26,927 nucleotides of DNA. Origin: DATDMG01 sp036518955 (lineage in GTDB: Bacteria; Actinomycetota; Actinomycetes; Actinomycetales; Kineosporiaceae). A model generated the notes under the pieces. The model saw nothing but the letters and a program-made list of their open reading frames with translations. It did not search any database and was not told the origin of the DNA. Position 1 is the stretch's first letter. Each line of letters opens with the position of its first letter. This document shows, piece by piece, positions 1-6,680 of the stretch. The position numbers and the translations under genes are program-made. The stretch is from assembly GCA_036518955.1 (NCBI GenBank), contig DATDMG010000401.1:1-26927 (forward strand), written 5' to 3'.

Positions 1-581
1 TGTCCGACGTCCTCGCCCTGTTCTCCGCCCTGGACGGCGACCGGGCGGGCCGGCCGGCCGGGGTGGAGGAGGTCGTACCGGCCGAGCGATCCCTGCTGGT
101 GCGGTTCGATCCGGCCGTGGCGGACCGGTCCCGGGTGGGCACCTGGATCCGGGCGGCCCTGGCGGCCGGGCCGGCGACGGGCGCGCCCGCCGCAGCGGCC
201 GGGTGGCTCGAGATCCCGGTGCGGTACGACGGCGAGGACCTCGTCGAGGTCGGCGAGCTCACCGCGTTGGGGCGGGACGGCGTCGTCGCCGCGCACACCG
301 GGCAGGACTGGACCGTGGCGTTCACCGGCTTCGCGCCCGGGTTCGGTTACCTGGTCGGTGGTGACCCGCGGCTACAGGTGGCCCGGCGGCCGGCACCGCG
401 AACCCGGGTGCCCGCCGGAGCGGTGGCGCTCGGGGGTCGGTACTCCGGGGTGTACCCGCGGCCCTCACCGGGCGGCTGGCGGATCATCGGGACGACGCCG
501 GTCGCGATGTGGGACCTCGACCGCGATCCCCCGGCGGTCCTGCGGCCGGGCGTCCGGGTGCGGTTCGTCGCGCTGCCATGA
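1..581 (+). CDS. pxpB: 5-oxoprolinase subunit B (PxpB/KipI family), 5'-truncated by window edge
   Basis: This is the B subunit of the ATP-dependent 5-oxoprolinase PxpABC, which hydrolyses 5-oxo-L-proline to glutamate in the cytoplasm. The frame is open from base 3, and the residues before the first internal start (GTG at 63) already match the family N-terminus (a PPGVxxVVPAxRSLLVRFDP-like stretch). The true start therefore lies left of the window; about 192 residues are visible. Family landmarks seen are FTGFAPGFGYL, then a VPAGAVALGG...SGVYP segment and a SPGGWRIIGTTP segment near the C-terminus. The stop overlaps the pxpC start as ATGA, so the two are translationally coupled. No pxpA is visible; it may lie outside the window. 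An older name for homologues is KipI, a kinase inhibitor in Bacillus, but the PxpB role fits better next to PxpC. Confidence 0.88.
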   Translation, partial: SDVLALFSALDGDRAGRPAGVEEVVPAERSLLVRFDPAVADRSRVGTWIRAALAAGPATGAPAAAAGWLEIPVRYDGEDLVEVGELTALGRDGVVAAHTGQDWTVAFTGFAPGFGYLVGGDPRLQVARRPAPRTRVPAGAVALGGRYSGVYPRPSPGGWRIIGTTPVAMWDLDRDPPAVLRPGVRVRFVALP

Positions 582-1573
582 GCGATCCCGCCGTGACGAC
601 GCATCCTCCCGGGGCGACGGACCGACCGTCCCGAGTGCTCGTGGTCGACGGCGTCGGCCCGATCGTCACGGTCCAGGACCTGGGGCGGATCGGGCTCGCC
701 CGGCTCGGGGTCTCCCGAGCCGGGGCCGCGGACCGGGCATCGTCGGCCCGGGCCAACCGGCTCGTCGGCAACACCGCCCGCGCCGCCGCGCTGGAAGTGC
801 TGCTCGGCGGGCTCATGGTCAGATCCGGGGCGGAGCACCTCGTGGTCGCCCTCACCGGCGCGGACTGCCCGCTGACCCTGGACGGTCGGCCGGCGGCCGC
901 GGGTGCCGTCCTCGACCTCCCGCCGGGGAGCCGGCTGACGCTCGGGACCGCCTCCGCGGGCCTGCGGGCGTACCTGGCGGTCCGCGGCGGGATCGTGGTG
1001 CCGCCCGTCCTCGGATCCCGTTCCCGGGACACTCTCGCCGGTCTCGGCCCGCCCGGGATCCGGGCGGGTGACGAGTTGCCGGTGGGTCCGTCGGCGCCCT
1101 ACTCCTCCGCGGACGTCGGGAGCTGGCCCCTCCTGGACCAGCTGCCCCTGCCGGCGCTGCCGGCCGCGGACGGGGAGGTCGTGCTGAGGGCCGTGCCGGG
1201 GCCGCGGCTCGCCGAGTTGCCGGCGGAGTCGGCGGACCGGCTCTGGGACCAGGTGTGGTCGGTGTCGCCGGACAGCGATCGCGTCGGCGTCCGGCTCACC
1301 GGGGCACGGCCGCTGCGCACCCGGTCGGCCGGCGGGTGGCCCAGCGACCCCCTCCTCCGCGGTGCCGTCCAGGTGCCGCCCGGTGGTGAGCCGGTGGTCT
1401 TCCTGGCGGACCACCCGGTGACGGGCGGCTACCCGGTGGTCGCCGTCGTCCTGGACGCCGACACGGACCTGCTCGCCCAGGCCAGGCCCGGGGCCAGGGT
1501 GCGCCTGCGCCGGGTGACCCTGGGCGGACCCAGCAGGCATCCGGATCTCCGCTGTCCCTGGTGGGGCTGGTGA
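578..1573 (+). CDS. pxpC: 5-oxoprolinase subunit C (biotin-dependent carboxyltransferase/KipA family)
   Basis: This is the C subunit of 5-oxoprolinase, about 331 residues, partner of PxpB. The start is the ATG overlapping the pxpB stop by four bases (ATGA). The N-terminal signature TVQDLGRIGLARLGVSRAGA lies at about residues 31-50 and an asparagine-rich RANRLVGN follows. The middle carries the family LAVRGGI segment, a GSRSRDTLAGLGP segment and a VLRAVPGPR segment. The C-terminal half has VSPDSDRVGVRL and the ADHPVTGGYPVVAVV segment typical of the allophanate-hydrolase C-terminal fold. Length and motif order are normal. Homologues are often annotated as urea amidolyase or allophanate hydrolase subunit 2; the tandem with PxpB argues for 5-oxoprolinase. 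The next gene starts 28 bases downstream on the same strand but is functionally unrelated. Confidence 0.88.
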   Translation: MSDPAVTTHPPGATDRPSRVLVVDGVGPIVTVQDLGRIGLARLGVSRAGAADRASSARANRLVGNTARAAALEVLLGGLMVRSGAEHLVVALTGADCPLTLDGRPAAAGAVLDLPPGSRLTLGTASAGLRAYLAVRGGIVVPPVLGSRSRDTLAGLGPPGIRAGDELPVGPSAPYSSADVGSWPLLDQLPLPALPAADGEVVLRAVPGPRLAELPAESADRLWDQVWSVSPDSDRVGVRLTGARPLRTRSAGGWPSDPLLRGAVQVPPGGEPVVFLADHPVTGGYPVVAVVLDADTDLLAQARPGARVRLRRVTLGGPSRHPDLRCPWWGW

Positions 1574-1601
1574 TTCCCGGCGGACAGGGCAGGCTGGGGG
1601 T

Positions 1602-2801
1602 GTGGACGTCGACCTGGCCGTGGTGGGTGCCGGCGGAGCCGGATTGAGCCTGATCGTGCACCTGGAGCGGCTGTTGCCGGCGGGCCGGCGACCGCCGGCC
1701 ATCGTGCTGATCGATCCGGTGCATCGGGTGGCCGAGGACCGCACCTGGTGCTTCTGGGACGCTGGGAGCGGGCCGCTGGACCACCTGGTCCACCGGTCCT
1801 GGCGACGGGTCGCCGTCGTGGACACCGCCGGCGGCGTCCGGGTGCTCGACCTCGACCCCCTGCGCTACGTCATGATCCGTTCCGCGGACTTCTACGCGCA
1901 TGCGGAGGCCGCGGCCCGGCGTCTGCGCGTGACGCGGATCGCGGCCCGGGTCCACGAGGTCGGTGACGGCGTGGTCCGGGCCGGGAGCGAGGTGGTGCGC
2001 GCCCGCTGGGTGGTCGACTCGCGCCCGGCAGCGCCCCGGCTCCCGGCCAACACCGCCCTGCTGCAGCACTTTCGCGGGTGGGCCGTCCGGTTCGGCGCGG
2101 AGACGGTCGACCCCGACCTGCCGCTCCTGATGGACTTCTCGGTCCAGCAACCGGCACAGGGGGTGGGGTTCGGCTACGTGCTGCCGACCGACCCGAGGAC
2201 GGCGTTGGTGGAGTACACCGAGTTCTCCGCCGGTCGACGGCCCAGCGACGAGTACGACGAGGCCCTGCGCGCCTACCTGCGTCACCGGCTCGGCGCCGCG
2301 CCCGGGGGCTACACCGTCGAGCGGGTCGAGGACGGCGCGATCCCGATGACGGACGCCGTGTGCGCTCGCCGAGCCGGACCGTCGGCGTTCCGGCTGGGCA
2401 CGGCCGGCGGGGCGACCCGAGGATCGACCGGCTACGCCTTCGCGGCGATCCAGCGGCAAGCCTCGGCGGTCGCCCAAGCGCTGATCGACGGGCAGGTTCC
2501 GGTGCCGCCGCGCGCCTATCCCCGGCGACACCGCTGGATGGACGCCGTCCTGCTCCGCGCTCTTGACCAGGGGCTGGTCGCGGGGCCCACCCTGTTCGCG
2601 GACCTCTTCGCACGCAACCCGCCGGAACGCGTGCTGCGTTTCCTCGACGGCCGGACGACGCCGGGCGAGGAACTGCGCCTGATGGCCACCACGCCGATCC
2701 TTCCGATGACCCGGGCTGCCGCGGCGGACGCGGTGGCCCGGGTCGCCCGGCGGATCCGGCCGCTCCTGGCCGGGCGGTCCGGCTCTCCCCGGCCGCCGTG
2801 A
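1602..2801 (+). CDS. crtY: FAD/NAD(P)-type lycopene beta-cyclase (CrtY/CrtL family)
   Basis: Predicted to cyclise the psi ends of lycopene to beta-ionone rings (carotenoid pathway), using a reduced flavin at the membrane. The protein has 399 residues from a GTG preceded by a G-rich stretch. Visible landmarks are a Rossmann VGAGGAGLS at 8-16, DRTWCFW at 46-52, FRGW at 157-160, LLMDF at about 175-179, a YVLP...LVEYTEFS segment at 192-209, GAIPM at 245-249 and GTAGGATRGSTGYAF at 266-280. The last resembles the GTAGG-x-T-xx-STGY-x-F motif of CrtY-type cyclases. No other carotenoid gene is nearby, and its end faces a convergent acetyltransferase gene across a tandem repeat. The cyclase family call is firm; ring type and substrate are inferred. 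Confidence 0.85.
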   Translation: MDVDLAVVGAGGAGLSLIVHLERLLPAGRRPPAIVLIDPVHRVAEDRTWCFWDAGSGPLDHLVHRSWRRVAVVDTAGGVRVLDLDPLRYVMIRSADFYAHAEAAARRLRVTRIAARVHEVGDGVVRAGSEVVRARWVVDSRPAAPRLPANTALLQHFRGWAVRFGAETVDPDLPLLMDFSVQQPAQGVGFGYVLPTDPRTALVEYTEFSAGRRPSDEYDEALRAYLRHRLGAAPGGYTVERVEDGAIPMTDAVCARRAGPSAFRLGTAGGATRGSTGYAFAAIQRQASAVAQALIDGQVPVPPRAYPRRHRWMDAVLLRALDQGLVAGPTLFADLFARNPPERVLRFLDGRTTPGEELRLMATTPILPMTRAAAADAVARVARRIRPLLAGRSGSPRPP

Positions 2802-2813
2802 TCCGGGCGGACC

Positions 2814-2861
2814 GGCGTCAGGTCCGGGGACGGCGTCAGGTCCGCGGACGGCGTCAGGTCC
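2814..2861. repeat. 18-bp-period tandem repeat between convergent genes
   Basis: The 12-base core GGCGTCAGGTCC begins at 2814, 2832 and 2850, giving three units with an 18-base period. The units are nearly identical (GGCGTCAGGTCCGCGGAC type). The array fills the gap between the crtY stop and the acetyltransferase stop, and the third unit supplies the acetyltransferase stop codon. Each unit can pair GGAC with GTCC around an eight-base loop, so it might help end transcription from both sides. That role is inference. Confidence 0.7.
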
Positions 2862-3168
2862 GCGGGCCGTGCTTCAGGTCGACGTCCTCCTCCGCGTGCA
2901 GCGCCAGCTGGCTGCGGACGAACGGGCACGAGGCGACCACGCCGTAGCCCCGTCGGCGGGCATCGTCGAGGGCCCAGCGCACCAGTGTGGTGCCAACGCC
3001 CTGGCCCTCGAAGTCCGGGTCGACCTCGGTCTGGGTGAACACGACGAGGTCGTGGGTCAACAGGAACTCGGCTTCTCCGATGACTCGGCCGTCGACGGAC
3101 GCCCGGTACCGGCGCCCCTGCTCGTCGCGGGTGAGGTCGATGGAGCGCCCGTCGGTGGTCGTCGTCAC
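2854..3168 (-). CDS. Small GNAT-family N-acetyltransferase (Acetyltransf_CG/YjdJ type)
   Basis: A 104-residue single-domain acetyltransferase of the short GNAT subfamily, predicted cytoplasmic; the acceptor substrate is unknown. The acetyl-CoA binding signature is visible as VDPDFEGQGVGTTLVRWAL at about 49-67 (the Q-G-x-G loop is 56-59). The subfamily's conserved SCPFVRSQL follows at 80-88. The start is a GTG; the ATG eight bases upstream is out of frame, and no strong Shine-Dalgarno is evident. It lies 61 bases downstream of copZ on the same strand and may be the distal gene of that transcript. The stop lies inside the tandem repeat shared with the end of crtY. Family assignment is firm; biological role is not known. 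Confidence 0.85.
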   Translation of the reverse strand: MTTTTDGRSIDLTRDEQGRRYRASVDGRVIGEAEFLLTHDLVVFTQTEVDPDFEGQGVGTTLVRWALDDARRRGYGVVASCPFVRSQLALHAEEDVDLKHGPRT

Positions 3169-3229
3169 CGGCTCATTGTGGCCCCAGTCCCCCAGAGGTG
3201 TGAACCTCAGTTACTCCCGGTGTTGGCCA

Positions 3230-3457
3230 TCAGCTCTCGGCGAGCGCGTAGCCGGCCCCGTCTATCGCGGTCCGCAGCTCCTCGGTCGAGAGCGCGCGGC
3301 GGCTCCGAACGGTCACGGACGACGTCCCGTCGGGGATGAGATCGACGCTGACGTCCTCGACGCCGTCCAGGGCGGTCAGTTCGGAGGTCACGGCCTGCAC
3401 ACAGTGCTGGCAGGTCATCCCGTTGACGTGCAGGGTGATGGTGGCCGGATCGGTCAC
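3230..3457 (-). CDS. copZ: CopZ-like heavy-metal-associated (HMA) copper chaperone
   Basis: A 75-residue soluble ferredoxin-like HMA domain that binds Cu(I) and passes it to partners. The metal-binding motif GMTCQHC occupies residues 13-19, with Cys16 and Cys19 as the ligands. The rest matches the family (AVTSEL...LDGVEDVSVDL, then a C-terminal AIDGAGYAL). The start chosen is GTG at 3457 because a strong Shine-Dalgarno (AGGAAGGA) sits just upstream; longer readings of this frame run back over the csoR gene and are not credible. It follows csoR by 59 bases on the same strand, so CsoR-controlled derepression by copper is likely. A copA-type P1B-ATPase, the usual partner, is not next to it. Confidence 0.88.
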   Translation of the reverse strand: MTDPATITLHVNGMTCQHCVQAVTSELTALDGVEDVSVDLIPDGTSSVTVRSRRALSTEELRTAIDGAGYALAES

Positions 3458-3516
3458 GTCGTCCTTCCTCGGGCAGAGGTGGTCGGGTCGGGGTGGCCCC
3501 CTCGGTCGGGCTCGGG

Positions 3517-3798
3517 TCAGGTCCGCAGCAGCCGGGCGATCGCGTCGGCCGCCTCGCGTACCTTCGCCCGTGCCGCCTCGTCGGACTCGCGGGCGGCATC
3601 GACGACGCAGTGGCCGACGTGATCCTCGAGCAGGCCGAGACTGACGGCCTGCAGGGCCTTGGTGACGGCGGAGACCTGGGTCAGGATGTCGATGCAGTAC
3701 TGGTCCTGCTCGACCATCCGCTGCAGCCCCCGGACCTGGCCCTCGATGCGACGCAGACGCGTGAGGTAGTCCTCCTTGCTGCGTGCGTAGCCAGGCAT
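3517..3798 (-). CDS. csoR: CsoR-family copper-sensing transcriptional repressor
   Basis: A 93-residue all-helical repressor that releases DNA on binding Cu(I). The ligand set is intact: Cys35 (in QYCIDILTQ), His60 and Cys64 (in DHVGHC), matching the C-H-C pattern of copper CsoRs. The helix-1 signature DYLTRLRRIEGQVRGLQRM is present at 10-28. The start is ATG at 3798, because GGAGGGGA lies six bases upstream; the GTG at 3813 would place that Shine-Dalgarno inside the protein. A CsoR-type palindrome lies 33 bases upstream, suggesting autoregulation together with copZ. Nickel or cobalt sensors (RcnR/InrS) have a different ligand set, so copper is favoured. Confidence 0.92.
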   Translation of the reverse strand: MPGYARSKEDYLTRLRRIEGQVRGLQRMVEQDQYCIDILTQVSAVTKALQAVSLGLLEDHVGHCVVDAARESDEAARAKVREAADAIARLLRT

Positions 3799-3830
3799 GT
3801 CGCTCCCCTCCACCGTCTTCGGGAGACAGG

Positions 3831-3847
3831 ATACCCCTCCCGGGTAT
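3831..3847. promoter_or_regulatory. CsoR operator upstream of csoR-copZ
   Basis: ATACCC-CTCCC-GGGTAT: perfect six-base arms around a five-base spacer, matching the TACCC/GGGTA architecture of known CsoR operators. It ends 33 bases before the csoR start codon. On the minus strand TATCCT overlaps its downstream edge and could be the -10 box, so bound CsoR would block polymerase. The -10 call is weak. Confidence 0.75.
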
Positions 3848-3869
3848 GGTGGGTGGGTCGCTCATCCCG

Positions 3870-4106
3870 CTACGCGGTGGCCTGCACCGATGAGCGGAGC
3901 TCGAGGGACTCCGGGTCGAGGCCGGCGTTGCGCAGGGCGCGCCGGCGCCGCAGCAGTGCCCACATCTCGTCCAGGTTCTCCCCGATCTCGGCCAGCCGGT
4001 TCTGTTCCTGCCCCTCCCCGAGCTGGCCGGCGTCGCGCTGGTCGCGCAACCGGCGCTGCTGGGCGATCAGTGCGTGGATGCAGTCCAGGATCTCTCGGTC
4101 GTGCAT
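3870..4106 (-). CDS. DUF2630 family protein
   Basis: A 78-residue, highly charged, helical protein of a family with no established function, common in actinomycetes. It begins MHDREILDCIHALIAQQRRL and contains the family core (NRLAEIGENLDEMWALLRRRRALR at about 36-59). The C-terminal stretch resembles the DPESLELR-like tail of the family. The helices have coiled-coil-like spacing, suggesting an oligomer or a protein partner; that is inference. The start is ATG at 4106, with GAGAGGGG about nine bases upstream. It reads toward csoR on the same strand, but the csoR operator lies between them, so it is probably a separate transcript. The upstream gap holds two inverted repeats. Confidence 0.78.
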   Translation of the reverse strand: MHDREILDCIHALIAQQRRLRDQRDAGQLGEGQEQNRLAEIGENLDEMWALLRRRRALRNAGLDPESLELRSSVQATA

Positions 4107-4163
4107 GTGGCTGCCCCTCTCATCGGGCCGTCCGGGTCTCGGACGACCTCGGTGACTGACGAG

Positions 4164-4221
4164 CACGTTAAGTGAACGTGGCGGGGCTCCGGCAAGGTCG
4201 GAAGTCCCTATCGTGAGGGAC
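4164..4221. promoter_or_regulatory. Candidate promoter/operator region upstream of the DUF2630 gene
   Basis: Two perfect inverted repeats lie 58-115 bases upstream of the DUF2630 start. They are CACGTT-AAGTG-AACGTG (4164-4180) and GTCCCT-ATCGTG-AGGGAC (4204-4221). On the minus strand GGGACTTCCGACCTT (complement of 4194-4208) partly matches the DosR/DevR box, with a good left half and a weak right half. TAACGT inside the proximal repeat fits a -10 box (TANNNT). Six-base arms arise often by chance in GC-rich DNA, so this is a candidate only. Confidence 0.3.
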
Positions 4222-4290
4222 GTCACGAAAGCCAACGATGTCATCGCCCCGCCCCGGCGGCTCGCCGCCTGGGGTCGTTCGCTCGGGTAC

Positions 4291-5781
4291 TCAGCCTCCG
4301 GACGGGCCCGCCGGCGCGTCGAGGAAATCGACGAGCCGGGCCGCGATCCCGGTGTACCGAGCGGGAGTGAGTTCGAGGAGCCGCTGTTCGGCGTCCGGCG
4401 GGAGTCCGAGGCCGCTCACGAAGGTGCGCATCGCCTGCGCGTCGATCCGGCGGCCCCGGGTCAGCTCCTTGAGTCGCTCGTACGGCTGCTCCAGGCCGTG
4501 CACGCGCATGACCGACTGCACCGCTTCCCCCAGGACCTCCCAGGTCGCCTCCAGGTCGGCGGCCAGCGCCGCGGTGTCGACGTCCAGGGCCGCCAGCCCG
4601 CGCCGCACGTTCTCGATCGCCAGCAGGGAGTGCCCGAAGGCGGGCCCCACGTTCCGTTGCATCGAGGAGTCGGTCAGGTCACGCTGCAGCCGGGAGGTCA
4701 CCAGCGTGGAGCCGAGGACGTCGAGGAGAGCGTTGGAGACCTCCAGGTTCGCCTCGGCGTTCTCGAACCGGATCGGATTGATCTTGTGCGGCATGGTGCT
4801 GGAACCGACCGTCCCCTCACCGGGCCGGCCGATGACCTGCACGAAGTAGCCGAGCGAGACGTACGTCCACACGTCGGTGCACAAGTTGTGCAGCACCCGG
4901 TTGAACCGGGCGACGTCCGCGTAGAGCTCGGCCTGCCAGTCATGGTTCTCGATCTGGGTGGTGAGCGGGTTCCAGGTCAGACCCAGGCCCTCGACGAACG
5001 TGCGCGAGACGGCGATCCAGTCGGTGGCCGGCGCGCCGACCACATGCGCGGAGAAGGTCCCGGTCGCACCGTTGATCTTACCCAGGTACTCGGTGTGCTC
5101 GATCCGGGCGAGCTGCCGGCGCAGCCGGTGGGCCAGGACGGCGAGCTCCTTGCCGAGCGTCGTCGGGGTGGCCGGCTGTCCGTGGGTGCGGGCCAGCATC
5201 GGTACGGCCCGGTGCGTGTGGGCGAGGGCGGCGACGTCGTCGGCGAGGGCACTGGCGGCCGGCAGCCATACCTGCCGCACCCCACCGCGGATCATCAGCG
5301 CGTACGCCAGGTTGTTGACGTCCTCGCTGGTGCAGAACAGATGCACGAGTTCTTCGACGTCCGCCAGGGACGTTCCCTCGATCCGCTCCTTGAGGTAGTA
5401 CTCGACCGCCTTGACGTCGTGCAGCGTGACGCGCTCGATGCGACCCAGCTCGGCGACGTCCGCCGGGCCGAAACCCGAGACGATCGCCCGCAACCGCCGG
5501 ATCTCGTCGTCCGCCAGCGTCCGCATCCCCGGGACGGCGCCCGTGGACGCCAGATGGATCAACCACTCGACCTCGACCCGCACCCGTTCCCGGTTCAGGG
5601 CCCCCTCGGACAGGTGCTCCGTCAGGGGCGCGACGGTGGCCCGGTACCGGCCGTCGAGCGGTCCCAGAGGCGCGTCGCCGAGCGATGGCAGGCCGGCCGC
5701 GTCGGTGCCCGAGGTGGCCGGGAGCGGGGAGGCCGGGAGCGGGGAGGACGCAGGAGCGGTGGAGGTTTTCCGGGCGGTCAC
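4291..5781 (-). CDS. purB: Adenylosuccinate lyase
   Basis: Catalyses two fumarate-releasing steps of purine synthesis: SAICAR to AICAR, and adenylosuccinate to AMP. It belongs to the fumarase/aspartase superfamily and acts as a homotetramer. Numbered from GTG at 5781 (496 residues), the protein shows GPLDGRY near 40-46, the histidine-bearing THGQPATPT at 199-207 and the superfamily signature GSSTMPHKINP at 326-336. The GPLDGRY start and NHDWQAELYADVARF segment indicate the E. coli-like PurB branch. The start is uncertain: about 40 low-complexity residues (PLPASPLPA) precede the conserved region, and no good Shine-Dalgarno precedes 5781. The N-terminal extension contains a two-unit 15-base repeat. 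It is a monocistronic housekeeping gene here. Confidence 0.95.
   Translation of the reverse strand: MTARKTSTAPASSPLPASPLPATSGTDAAGLPSLGDAPLGPLDGRYRATVAPLTEHLSEGALNRERVRVEVEWLIHLASTGAVPGMRTLADDEIRRLRAIVSGFGPADVAELGRIERVTLHDVKAVEYYLKERIEGTSLADVEELVHLFCTSEDVNNLAYALMIRGGVRQVWLPAASALADDVAALAHTHRAVPMLARTHGQPATPTTLGKELAVLAHRLRRQLARIEHTEYLGKINGATGTFSAHVVGAPATDWIAVSRTFVEGLGLTWNPLTTQIENHDWQAELYADVARFNRVLHNLCTDVWTYVSLGYFVQVIGRPGEGTVGSSTMPHKINPIRFENAEANLEVSNALLDVLGSTLVTSRLQRDLTDSSMQRNVGPAFGHSLLAIENVRRGLAALDVDTAALAADLEATWEVLGEAVQSVMRVHGLEQPYERLKELTRGRRIDAQAMRTFVSGLGLPPDAEQRLLELTPARYTGIAARLVDFLDAPAGPSGG
5716..5745. repeat. Two-unit 15-bp tandem repeat inside purB N-terminus
   Basis: GGCCGGGAGCGGGGA occurs at 5716-5730 and again at 5731-5745. 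It is in frame and encodes a repeated PLPAS-type pentapeptide in the non-conserved N-terminal extension of PurB. Confidence 0.75.
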
Positions 5782-5897
5782 GCGCCCATGCTCGCATTCC
5801 CGCTCCCGCTCCCGCCGACCATCCGGCCGGCGGGAGCGGACAAGCCCGTGATCGTGCCCCTCCGGCACGATCACGGCCCGTCGCGTGGCCGTCCCGA

Positions 5898-6680
5898 TCA
5901 GACCGTGGTGGAGGATCCGATCTTGAAGTAGGTGCCCTGCGGGTCGCGCAGCACGGCGATCTGGCCGAACGGCGTGTCGGCCGGGCCGCTGACGAGCGTG
6001 CCACCGGCGGCGGTGGCACGCTCGACGGTGTCATCGGTCGAGGCCACCGCGAAGTACGTCATCCAGTGCGCCGGCAGGTCGGGCAGGTCGCCGTCCGGGC
6101 CACCGATGCCGGCGACGGTGTTGCCCGGCCCCGCGCCGTCGACCGAGTTGTAGTCCCGCTCCCCGGGGACCGTGGTGTAGCGGTAGCCGAACACGGCGGC
6201 GTAGAAGTCCCGGGCGCCGGCCGGGTCGACGCTGTGATGGTCGTTCCAGACGACGCTACCGGGTTCGTTGACCAGTACCGCCCCGAACATCTGGTCCGCC
6301 TGCCAGATCCCGACGGTGGCGCCGGTCGGGTCGGCGGCGAGCGCCATCCGGCCCTGGTCGCCGATGCTCAGCGGCGGCATCAGCACCCTTCCGCCGTGCC
6401 CGGCGATCGCCTCCGCCGTCTTGTCGGCGTCGTCGACGGCCAGGTAGACGGTCCAGGTGAGCGGTGCCGCCGCCAGGCTGCCCTCGGGCGCCGTCCCGAT
6501 CCCTGCCACCGCCTTGTCGTCGATCAGGCAGAACGTGTAATGACCGTAATCCGCGCCGGTGTCCCTCAGGTCCCAGCCGAACGTGGCGCGGTAGAACCGG
6601 GTGCTCGCGGCGAGGTCGAGGGCGGCGAGGTCGTACCAGCAGGGCGTGCCCGGCTCCCAGGGTGTTGTCCGAGTGGACAT
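5898..6680 (-). CDS. VOC-superfamily protein, two glyoxalase-like domains (copy 2)
   Basis: A 260-residue protein with two vicinal-oxygen-chelate modules in tandem (about residues 10-125 and 138-258). Each opens with a W-D/N..D-x-xx-A-x-xFY pattern and ends with a DP-x-G-x-x-x-x-I strand (DPTGATVGIWQA; DPQGTYFKIGSS). The family includes glyoxalases, dioxygenases and antibiotic-binding proteins. Actinobacterial proteins of this layout resemble CFP30B-type hydroxylase-like proteins, but the substrate is unknown. Its ATG shares a base with the stop of the upstream paralogue (TGATG), so the two are translationally coupled. The two proteins are clearly duplicates: MSTRxTPWEPGTPCWxDL opens both. 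Confidence 0.85.
   Translation of the reverse strand: MSTRTTPWEPGTPCWYDLAALDLAASTRFYRATFGWDLRDTGADYGHYTFCLIDDKAVAGIGTAPEGSLAAAPLTWTVYLAVDDADKTAEAIAGHGGRVLMPPLSIGDQGRMALAADPTGATVGIWQADQMFGAVLVNEPGSVVWNDHHSVDPAGARDFYAAVFGYRYTTVPGERDYNSVDGAGPGNTVAGIGGPDGDLPDLPAHWMTYFAVASTDDTVERATAAGGTLVSGPADTPFGQIAVLRDPQGTYFKIGSSTTV

Noticed and set aside
63..581. pxpB starting at the GTG at 63
   Set aside because: The frame is open to the window edge and the residues upstream of 63 match the family N-terminus, so this GTG is internal.
4213..5931. Long open frame on the + strand opposite purB (and similar long frames opposite other genes, e.g. 23362-26085 on -)
   Set aside because: They lie antisense to genes with firm family motifs, have repetitive Arg/Pro/Gly/Val-rich translations, and reflect GC-rich third-position bias.
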